Shown here in pieces: positions 1 to 4,941 of a stretch of DNA of 8,876 nt (positions are counted from its first letter, which is position 1; every line of letters starts with the position of its first letter). The stretch is taken from NCBI GenBank assembly GCA_026982215.1, contig JALSHN010000384.1:1-8876 (forward strand). Direction: 5' to 3'. Origin of the DNA: Gammaproteobacteria bacterium. GTDB lineage: Bacteria > Pseudomonadota > Gammaproteobacteria > S012-40. A program made the position numbers and the translations under genes. The notes below the pieces were generated by a model. The model ran no database searches and was not told the DNA's origin. It saw only the letters and a program-made list of their open reading frames with translations.

Positions 1-1
1 G

Positions 2-229
2 GGGCGAAGTCACTGGTTTGTCTCGCGCAAACAAGAACGAGCCACCTCTTTTAAGGCCAAGGGCGAAAGAATGCAAGCCATCGCTGACCTCTTTGATCGC
101 CGTCGCTCATTCATGACAGGTTCATCTTTGGATTCCTTAGCCGTTTCCTGTGGGGAATGGTCTTTTTACCAAAAACATAGGGATGATTTACATCTTACGC
201 CGTCTTTCTGCCGGACAAGTGAAATTTGA
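2..229 (+). other. Possible C-terminal tail of an unidentified reading frame entering from the left edge
   Basis: The second forward frame is open from the left edge to a TGA at 227-229 (75 codons) and would end in residues read as FCRTSEI. I do not recognise the peptide. It is rich in Arg, Ser and Phe and contains the stretch IADLFDRRRSF, but it shows no motif I can assign. The composition is clearly more A+T rich than the genes to the right. An alternative is non-coding sequence with a chance opening, since a 228-base open stretch is not strong evidence. Immediately downstream lie direct repeats (231-269), so the tail of a mobile element is conceivable but unproven. Nothing else is seen in 1-277. 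Confidence 0.2.
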
Positions 230-230
230 T

Positions 231-269
231 TCCCCCTGTCAAGGTCCGATTCCTTTTTCCTCCCCCTGT
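231..269. repeat. Pair of 9-base direct repeats, 30 bases apart
   Basis: TCCCCCTGT occurs at 231-239 and again at 261-269. The hexamer GATTCC also occurs twice, at 228-233 and 248-253. The second copy of the longer repeat runs into GGGG, giving a small CCCC-TGT-GGGG palindrome at 263-273. The repeats lie in the A+T-richer strip just after the 3' end of amrS, which is transcribed leftward. They could be the repeated end of an insertion sequence or protein-binding sites; the sequence alone does not decide. Confidence 0.4.
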
Positions 270-277
270 GGGGTACA

Positions 278-1381
278 TCAAGAAAATCGCGCCATTCTCA
301 CCGGAAGCCGGCGTGCCCCCCAATCACCCGGCCGGGCCTGGAAAACTCCTGCACAAGGGGTGCCACAATGACGACATTTGCCATTTTCGTCCAAATCCCA
401 GTGGGTGATGACGTACCCGTCACGTCCAATGATTTTTTTGCCACATTGATGGCAGTAGGTGCTTTGTCCTGCTTCGTCGTATACGTTGCCGGTGTAGGCA
501 TAACGGACACCGTGTTCCATGGCGATTTGTCTGGCACGTTGCAGGGTCTGTGGTGGCGTGGGAGGACGATCGCGCATCTTGTAGTCGGGATGAAAGGCGG
601 TGAAGTGCCAGGGGACATCCGCCCCCAGCTCGCTCACCACCCATTGGGCCGCGCGGTGGAGCTCTTCGTCGGAGTCGTTGAGGCCAGGAATGAGCAGTGT
701 GGTGATCTCCAGCCAGACGTCGGTCTCGTGTTTGATGTATTTCAGGGTATCCAGCACCGGTTGCAGGTGCCCCCCGGTGACCTTCCAATAGAATTCTTCG
801 CTGAAGGCCTTGAGATCGACGCTGGCGGCATCCATGTGGGCAAAGAATTCCCGGCGCGGCGCTTCGGTGATGTATCCGGCGGTGACAGCCACCGATCTCA
901 GCCCCCGCTCGGCGCAGGCCCGGGCGGTATCGATGGCATATTCCAGGAAAATCACCGGGTCGTTGTAGGTATAGGCCACGCTGGCACAGCCGAGCTGGGC
1001 CGCTATCTGGGCGATCTTCTCCGGAGGGGCCTGATCGGCCAAGGTATCGATTTCACGGGATTTGGAGATATCCCAGTTCTGACAAAACTTGCAGGCCAGG
1101 TTGCAACCGGCAGTGCCGAAACTGAACACCGGCGTTCCGGGAAGAAAGTGATTCAATGGTTTTTTTTCGATGGGATCGATGACGAAGCCACTGGAACGAC
1201 CGTAGGTGGTGAGAACGATTTGCCCTTCTTTGCAGGCGCGTACGAAGCACAAACCGCGCTGTCCTTCGTGCAATTTGCAGAAACGTGGACAGACGTCGCA
1301 TTGCACCCGGCCGTCTTCGAGCCGGTGCCAGTAGCGGGTGGGGACCACGCTGTCGTCGTCAGGGATGGGGGCTTGGCTCAT
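278..1381 (-). CDS. amrS: AmmeMemoRadiSam system radical SAM enzyme AmrS
   Basis: A 367-residue radical SAM protein related to pyruvate-formate-lyase activating enzymes. The 4Fe-4S motif CX3CX2C is C93, C97 and C100 (CNLACKFC), followed by QNW, as is typical of this branch. An N-terminal cysteine set (C28, C31, C35, C45, in CDVCPRFC...GLC) precedes it. A C-terminal zinc-ribbon-like segment carries C310, C313, C336, C339 and C343. Other conserved-looking stretches are YTYNDP (137-142), VDLKAF (188-193) and the IPGLND loop (231-236). The expected chemistry is reductive SAM cleavage to a 5'-deoxyadenosyl radical; the substrate is unknown to me. The ATG at 1381 is chosen because GAGGAG lies 8 nt upstream; the frame stays open to 1525, but that extension would cover amrB's start and is not radical-SAM-like. 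It diverges from amrB and amrA, the two partners that define the system. Confidence 0.93.
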   Translation of the reverse strand: MSQAPIPDDDSVVPTRYWHRLEDGRVQCDVCPRFCKLHEGQRGLCFVRACKEGQIVLTTYGRSSGFVIDPIEKKPLNHFLPGTPVFSFGTAGCNLACKFCQNWDISKSREIDTLADQAPPEKIAQIAAQLGCASVAYTYNDPVIFLEYAIDTARACAERGLRSVAVTAGYITEAPRREFFAHMDAASVDLKAFSEEFYWKVTGGHLQPVLDTLKYIKHETDVWLEITTLLIPGLNDSDEELHRAAQWVVSELGADVPWHFTAFHPDYKMRDRPPTPPQTLQRARQIAMEHGVRYAYTGNVYDEAGQSTYCHQCGKKIIGRDGYVITHWDLDENGKCRHCGTPCAGVFQARPGDWGARRLPVRMARFS

Positions 1382-1389
1382 CGGGCTCA

Positions 1390-1395
1390 CTCCTC
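1390..1395 (-). promoter_or_regulatory. Ribosome binding site of amrS
   Basis: On the minus strand this reads GAGGAG, 8 nt before the ATG at 1381-1379. It decides the start against the longer open frame that reaches 1525. Confidence 0.75.
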
Positions 1396-1421
1396 TATAG
1401 GCCTTCTTCGCTGAGGATAGT

Positions 1422-1435
1422 CCGCCTCTTGGCGG
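1422..1435. repeat. Inverted repeat in the amrS/amrB intergenic region
   Basis: CCGCC, TCTT and GGCGG form a perfect 5-base-pair inverted repeat with a 4-base loop. It lies in the presumed 5' leader of amrS and just upstream of the amrB -10-like element. No T-run follows on either strand, so it is not an intrinsic terminator. It could be a small operator half-site pair, a leader hairpin or chance in G+C-rich DNA. Confidence 0.3.
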
Positions 1436-1453
1436 CACGCCTGGGGCTGTGGT

Positions 1454-1459
1454 TCTATA
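1454..1459 (-). promoter_or_regulatory. Candidate -10 element for amrS
   Basis: On the minus strand this reads TATAGA, four of six matches to TATAAT. The position 17 nt upstream holds no good -35. It overlaps the plus-strand TATACT element by four bases, so the two may form one bidirectional promoter. A start about 7 nt downstream would give amrS a leader of roughly 65 nt that includes the inverted repeat at 1422-1435. Confidence 0.25.
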
Positions 1460-1461
1460 CT
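1456..1461 (+). promoter_or_regulatory. Candidate -10 element for amrB-amrA
   Basis: TATACT matches the -10 consensus at five of six positions and stands out in a G+C-rich spacer. The predicted start near 1468 would give a leader of about 23 nt that includes the ribosome binding site. The -35 is poor: TTGGCG at 1429-1434 is 21 bases away, which is longer than the usual 16-18. An activator or another sigma factor is therefore possible. Confidence 0.35.
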
Positions 1462-1480
1462 CGCAGACGGGCGTGTGGCG

Positions 1481-1485
1481 GAGGT
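1481..1485 (+). promoter_or_regulatory. Ribosome binding site of amrB
   Basis: GAGGT with a 5-nt spacer before the ATG at 1491. It supports that start over the in-frame GTG at 1449, which would add 14 residues unlike the MEMO family's usual N-terminus and would place the -10-like TATACT inside the gene. Confidence 0.7.
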
Positions 1486-1490
1486 GCAGT

Positions 1491-2282
1491 ATGGAACAGG
1501 TTCGTCCGCCGGCGGTGGCCGGCATGTTCTATCCCGCTGATCCCGAGCAACTGCGGGCCACGGTGGAGACCTTCCTGGAGGGACAGCACACGGGGTGTCA
1601 CCAGCCGCCCAAGGCGGTGATCGTGCCCCATGCCGGTTATGTCTATTCCGGCCCGGTGGCCGCCTCGGCCTATGTCTGCCTGCGTCCGGCCCGAGGCAAG
1701 ATCCGGCGGGTGGTGTTGCTGGGACCGGCGCATCGGGTGGCCTTCTCCGGCCTTGCGGTCCCTGGAGTCGATTATTTCCAGACGCCGTTGGGGTTGGTGC
1801 CATTGGACAAGGAGGCCCTGGAGACGGCGACCGGCCTCCCCCAGGTGCGACGCCTGGACGAGGCACATGCCTTCGAACACAGCCTGGAGGTCCAGCTGCC
1901 TTTTCTACAGGAGGTGTTGGGCGAGAATTTCGGGATCGTGCCCCTGGCGGTGGGCGATGCCAGCCCACAAGAGGTGGCCGAGGTGCTGGAGGTCCTGTGG
2001 GACGGTCCGGAGACGCTGATCGTGGTCAGTTCCGACCTCAGTCACTATTACGACTACGACACCGCCCGCAAGCTGGACACCATCACTTCACGGGCCATCG
2101 AGGCGCTGGATCCGGGCGCAATCCATTTCGAGCAGGCCTGTGGGCGGACCCCGGTGGCCGGCCTGCTCCTCGCCGCCCGTCACCACGGTTTGCGGGCGGA
2201 GACGGTAGACCTGCGCAATTCGGGCGATACCGCGGGAGACAAATCGCGGGTGGTGGGGTATGGCGCCTATGTCTTCCACTGA
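1491..2282 (+). CDS. amrB: AmmeMemoRadiSam system protein AmrB (MEMO1 family)
   Basis: A 263-residue protein of the MEMO1 family, whose fold is related to class III (LigB-type) extradiol dioxygenases. It begins with the family signature RPPAVAGMFYP (residues 5-15). Candidate metal ligands are all present: H47 in VPHAGYVYSG, H81 in LGPAH, H126 and H130 in the AHAFEHSLEVQLPF block, D182 and H185 in SSDLSHY, and C217 in ACGRTP. In human MEMO1 the equivalents of H47, H81 and C217 (H49, H81, C244) are reported to bind copper or iron, so this copy looks metal-competent. Its enzymatic reaction is not established. The gene overlaps amrA and diverges from amrS, giving the full three-protein set. There is no signal peptide or membrane segment, so it should be cytoplasmic. 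Confidence 0.93.
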   Translation: MEQVRPPAVAGMFYPADPEQLRATVETFLEGQHTGCHQPPKAVIVPHAGYVYSGPVAASAYVCLRPARGKIRRVVLLGPAHRVAFSGLAVPGVDYFQTPLGLVPLDKEALETATGLPQVRRLDEAHAFEHSLEVQLPFLQEVLGENFGIVPLAVGDASPQEVAEVLEVLWDGPETLIVVSSDLSHYYDYDTARKLDTITSRAIEALDPGAIHFEQACGRTPVAGLLLAARHHGLRAETVDLRNSGDTAGDKSRVVGYGAYVFH

Positions 2283-2889
2283 GGCCCCTCCTGCCGACAG
2301 CCGCGCTGCGTTGGGGGCCGAGGCGCGTCGGCGTCTGTTACGGGTGGCAGCGGCCTCCATCGCCCATGGTCTGGAGACTGGCCGCCCTCTGCCGGTGGAC
2401 CCGGCCGAATATCCCCCCGCCCTACGCGTCCCGGGGGCCGCCTTCGTGACCTTGCATCTCCACGGTCGCTTGCGCGGCTGCATCGGTTCGTTGGAGGCCC
2501 GCCGCCCTTTGGTGGTGGACGTGGCGGAGAATGCCTATGCCGCGGCCTTCCGGGACCCGCGCTTCCCCCCACTCTTGGCTGCAGAGTTCCCGCAGGTGGA
2601 GATCGAGATCTCGCGCCTCACGCCAGCGGAGCCGCTGACGGTATCCAGCGAGGCGGAGTTGCTGCAACGTTTGCAGCCCGGGGTGGACGGACTGATCCTC
2701 GAGGAGGGTGCTCACAGGGCCACCTTTCTTCCCGCCGTGTGGGAAACCCTTCCCGACCCCCGTGAATTCCTCGCTCAGCTCAGGGTGAAGGCCGGCCTGC
2801 CTCCCGATTACTGGTCCCCCACCCTGCGGCTGTATCGCTATCGCACCGAGGCCTTCTCCGCCCCGGTCTCCCGCATCATGGCGGGGTGA
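2260..2889 (+). CDS. amrA: AmmeMemoRadiSam system protein AmrA (AMMECR1 family)
   Basis: A 209-residue AMMECR1-domain protein. The family hallmark LRGCIGSL is at 71-78, followed by the expected PLVVDVAENAYAAAFRDPRF block (83-102), VEIEIS (113-118), the GVDGLIL turn (141-147) and FLPAVWE (156-162). The function of the domain is not settled. Its strict conservation and its pairing with a radical SAM enzyme and a MEMO protein suggest a shared pathway, with the LRGCIG cysteine as a plausible active residue. The ATG at 2260 overlaps the end of amrB by 23 nt; an in-frame ATG at 2269 (14-nt overlap) is equally possible. Neither has a well-spaced Shine-Dalgarno, only GGTGGTGGGG just upstream, so translational coupling to amrB is likely. 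The 3' end overlaps serS tail to tail. Confidence 0.92.
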   Translation: MAPMSSTEAPPADSRAALGAEARRRLLRVAAASIAHGLETGRPLPVDPAEYPPALRVPGAAFVTLHLHGRLRGCIGSLEARRPLVVDVAENAYAAAFRDPRFPPLLAAEFPQVEIEISRLTPAEPLTVSSEAELLQRLQPGVDGLILEEGAHRATFLPAVWETLPDPREFLAQLRVKAGLPPDYWSPTLRLYRYRTEAFSAPVSRIMAG

Positions 2890-4171
2890 TGCGTTCCAGC
2901 CCGCCGAGGTAGGGACGCAGCACCTCGGGAACGACGATGGCGCCGGAGGCGTCCTGATAGTTTTCCATGATCGCCACCAGGGTCCGCCCCACCGCCAAGC
3001 CCGAGCCGTTCAGGGTGTGCACCAGTTCCGGCTTACCAGTCTCGGGGTTACGCCAGCGCGCCAGCATGCGGCGGGCCTGGAAATCCTCGAAGTTGCTGCA
3101 CGAGGAGATCTCGCGGTATTTGCCCTGCCCAGGCAGCCAGACCTCCAGGTCGTAGGTCTTGGCGGCAGAGAACCCCAGGTCCCCCGTGCACAGGGCCACC
3201 ACCCGGTAGGGCAGACCCAGGCGTTGAAGGATGGTCTCGGCATGGCCGGTGAGTGTCTCCAGAGCCTCGTAGGATTCCTCGGGTCGCACCACCTGCACCA
3301 GTTCCACTTTCTCGAACTGATGTTGACGGATCATTCCTCGGGTGTCGCGGCCGTAGGAGCCGGCCTCGCTGCGGAAACAGGGGGTGTGGGCGGTGAGCCG
3401 CAGGGGCAGTGCCTCGGGGGGAAGGATCTCCCCGCGCACCAGGTTGGTCACCGGGACCTCGGCGGTGGGGATGAGGTAGAGTTCTGGCTCGCCCTCGGGC
3501 GGGGTGGGGCGAATGGCGAACAGGTCTTCCTCGAACTTCGGCAACTGACCGGTACCCACCAGACTGTCTCGATTCACCAAGTAAGGGACGTAGTGCTCCT
3601 GGTAGCCATGTTCACCGGTGTGGATATCCAACATGAACTGAATCAAGGCCCGATGCAGCCGGGCCAGGGGGCCGCGCAACACGGTGAACCGGGCCCCCGC
3701 CACCTTGGCCGCCGCCTCGCCGTCCAGCATCCCCAGGGCATGGCCCAGGTCCACGTGATCCTTGGGCTGGAAGGCGAAGGCCGGTGGCTCTCCCCAACGG
3801 CGGATCTCCACGTTGTCGTCTTCATTCTCACCGTCGGGCACGCTGGGGTGCGGCAGGTTGGGCAGGGTGAGCAGGTAATCCTGCCATTCCCGTTGCAAGG
3901 CCTGCAGACGCTCTTCCAGGGCCTTGAGGCGCTCCCCCAGGCCGGCCACTTCATCCAGCAGCGGTTGGATGTCCTCCCCTCGGGCCTTGGCCTGGCCGAT
4001 GGCCCGGGAGTGTTGTTTGCGCTCGTGTTGCAACTGCTGGGTTTCCGCCTGGAGGCGCCGGCGCTCCTCGTCCAGCCGGGTGAGCCGTTCCAGGTCCAGA
4101 TTCACCCCCCGCCGGGCCAGGGCGCGGGCGATGCGTTGAGGATCTTGGCGCAGTAATTTGGGATCGATCAT
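2876..4171 (-). CDS. serS: Seryl-tRNA synthetase
   Basis: A 431-residue class IIa aminoacyl-tRNA synthetase, close to the E. coli length. It charges tRNA-Ser (and tRNA-Sec where present) with serine in the cytoplasm. Residues about 25-105 form the charged, heptad-like coiled-coil arm that grips the long variable arm of tRNA-Ser. The catalytic core shows PTAEVP (235-240, serine recognition), motif 2 as CFRSEAG...TRGMIRQHQFEKVE (265-290), TGDLGFSAAKTYDLE (329-343), ISSCSNFEDFQARR (355-368) and motif 3 as GLAVGRTLVAIMENYQ (391-406). The ATG at 4171 gives the canonical MIDPKLLR start, preceded by a weak GAGAA 8 nt upstream. The start overlaps the DUF190 stop by 4 nt (ATGA), so translation is probably coupled. 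The last gene of the minus-strand run; its 3' end overlaps amrA. Confidence 0.98.
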   Translation of the reverse strand: MIDPKLLRQDPQRIARALARRGVNLDLERLTRLDEERRRLQAETQQLQHERKQHSRAIGQAKARGEDIQPLLDEVAGLGERLKALEERLQALQREWQDYLLTLPNLPHPSVPDGENEDDNVEIRRWGEPPAFAFQPKDHVDLGHALGMLDGEAAAKVAGARFTVLRGPLARLHRALIQFMLDIHTGEHGYQEHYVPYLVNRDSLVGTGQLPKFEEDLFAIRPTPPEGEPELYLIPTAEVPVTNLVRGEILPPEALPLRLTAHTPCFRSEAGSYGRDTRGMIRQHQFEKVELVQVVRPEESYEALETLTGHAETILQRLGLPYRVVALCTGDLGFSAAKTYDLEVWLPGQGKYREISSCSNFEDFQARRMLARWRNPETGKPELVHTLNGSGLAVGRTLVAIMENYQDASGAIVVPEVLRPYLGGLERITPP

Positions 4172-4494
4172 GCAGGCTGTTCTCGCACTTCCGGGGCGAG
4201 CCCTTGGGCCCGCCAATGGACGATGTGACCGGGGTCGAAGCGGCGGGACAGCTCGGGTAACAGGCGCTCCACCACTTCAGGGCGATCATAGAATTCGACG
4301 ATGAGTGGTAAATCCAGGGAGAGGTCGGTGAGACCGGCACTGTGCACCACCCCGGAGGGACCGAAACCGGCGATGGCACGAAATACGCTGGCACCGCACA
4401 GACCTTGGTCACGCAGGTAGTCGAGCAGGCGGGAGAGCTTGGCCTTGTGCTCGCTGAGATAAATGCGCACCATGATCACTTCCTGTTCGCTCAT
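4168..4494 (-). CDS. DUF190 (PII-like) protein, probable partner of CrcB
   Basis: A small 108-residue protein of the DUF190 family (PF02641), whose members have a ferredoxin-like, PII-related fold. Diagnostic stretches are VRIYLSEHKAK (9-19), LLDYLRDQGLCGASVFRAIAG (23-43), the GFGPSG turn (43-48) followed by HSAG, and LDLPLIVEFYDRPEVVERLLP (60-80). DUF190 genes often neighbour crcB, which suggests a regulatory or accessory role in fluoride export, but no function is proven. The ATG at 4494 shares one base with the crcB stop (TGATG) and has a strong GGAGGAG ribosome site inside the crcB 3' end. Its own stop overlaps the serS start by 4 nt. It is soluble, with no signal peptide. A longer in-frame opening to 4812 lies over crcB and is rejected. 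Confidence 0.88.
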   Translation of the reverse strand: MSEQEVIMVRIYLSEHKAKLSRLLDYLRDQGLCGASVFRAIAGFGPSGVVHSAGLTDLSLDLPLIVEFYDRPEVVERLLPELSRRFDPGHIVHWRAQGLAPEVREQPA

Positions 4495-4868
4495 CACAGA
4501 CTCCTCCCCACTAATACGCCGGCCCAGGCACCAGCAAGGCACAGGATCACGCTGGCGATGACGTTGCTCAGGGCCTTGGCCATCTCCCCGCCCATCAGCA
4601 ATTGCAGGGTCTCCATGGAAAAGGTGGAAAAGGTGGTGTAGGCCCCTAGCAGACCCACCAGGAAAAAGGCTCGCCATACCCCGTCGGGGGCGAGGCGTTC
4701 CACTAACAAGACGTAGAGCAAGCCCATGAGCGCGGAACCCAGCAGATTGACCGCCAGGGTACCGTAGGGGAAGTTCCTGCCCAGCAGGGCATAGACCCCT
4801 TGGGAAGACCAAAAACGTAACACGGCACCCACCGCGCCACCCAAGGCAATGGCCAATGTCTGATTCAC
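4494..4868 (-). CDS. crcB: Fluoride ion channel/exporter CrcB (Fluc)
   Basis: A 124-residue, very hydrophobic protein with about four membrane spans, the usual length for CrcB/Fluc. It forms a dual-topology dimer that lets fluoride leave the cytoplasm. Family marks are GGAVGAVLRF (10-19), YGTLAVNLLGS (35-45, with the conserved N41) and the TTFSTFS segment (78-84), whose F80 and F83 correspond to the phenylalanine boxes lining the fluoride path. The start is a GTG at 4868 giving MNQTLAIALGG, with GGGAAG 8 nt upstream; the frame stays open to 5003, but that extension is proline-rich and overlaps the end of rarA. The gene follows rarA by 73 nt and is coupled to the DUF190 gene. I found no canonical fluoride riboswitch in the 73-nt spacer. 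Confidence 0.95.
   Translation of the reverse strand: MNQTLAIALGGAVGAVLRFWSSQGVYALLGRNFPYGTLAVNLLGSALMGLLYVLLVERLAPDGVWRAFFLVGLLGAYTTFSTFSMETLQLLMGGEMAKALSNVIASVILCLAGAWAGVLVGRSL
4501..4507 (-). promoter_or_regulatory. Ribosome binding site of the DUF190 gene
   Basis: On the minus strand this reads GGAGGAG, 6 nt before the ATG at 4494, and it lies inside the last codons of crcB. It is the strongest Shine-Dalgarno in the operon and fixes the DUF190 start, suggesting the small protein is well translated. Confidence 0.75.
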
Positions 4869-4879
4869 TGATTTCGCTT

Positions 4880-4894
4880 CCCGTGATCGACGGG
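4880..4894 (-). promoter_or_regulatory. Small hairpin overlapping the crcB ribosome binding site
   Basis: In the minus-strand transcript CCCGU, loop CGAUC and ACGGG form a perfect 5-bp stem. Beyond a two-base internal loop, CGC can pair with GCG to extend it. The 3' arm contains the GGG of the GGGAAG ribosome site of crcB (4877-4882), so folding could reduce crcB translation. It does not resemble the fluoride riboswitch consensus. The stem is short and may be chance. Confidence 0.25.
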
Positions 4895-4941
4895 GGGCGC
4901 AGTGTAACGGGGTGCCCGACTCCGGTCCAGGGGGTGGGGGT

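Noticed and set aside
263..273. CCCC-TGT-GGGG palindrome as a terminator for amrS
   Set aside because: The stem is only four pairs with a three-base loop, and no T-run follows on the minus strand.
150..371. A 73-codon forward open frame at the left edge
   Set aside because: It spans the direct repeats and runs into the amrS 3' end, has no ribosome site and translates to an unstructured, Pro- and Cys-bearing peptide with no family resemblance.
368..1414. A 348-codon open frame antisense to amrS
   Set aside because: It overlaps nearly all of a well-supported radical SAM gene, has no domain signature and has no ribosome site that I could see.
1382..1525. An N-terminal extension of amrS to 1525
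   Set aside because: The additional 48 residues are Arg/Pro/Gly-rich and cover the divergent promoter and the start of amrB; the ATG at 1381 has a proper GAGGAG.
3017..4156. A 379-codon open frame antisense to serS
   Set aside because: The serS reading has every class II synthetase motif; the antisense product shows no recognisable domain and mirrors codon bias.
4495..4812. An extended form of the DUF190 gene reaching into crcB
   Set aside because: The upstream part is simply another frame of crcB; the family start MSEQEVIMVRIYL at 4494 has a strong ribosome site.
4869..4941. A fluoride riboswitch ahead of crcB
   Set aside because: The conserved sequence blocks of the crcB motif are not present on the minus strand of the spacer as read by eye.
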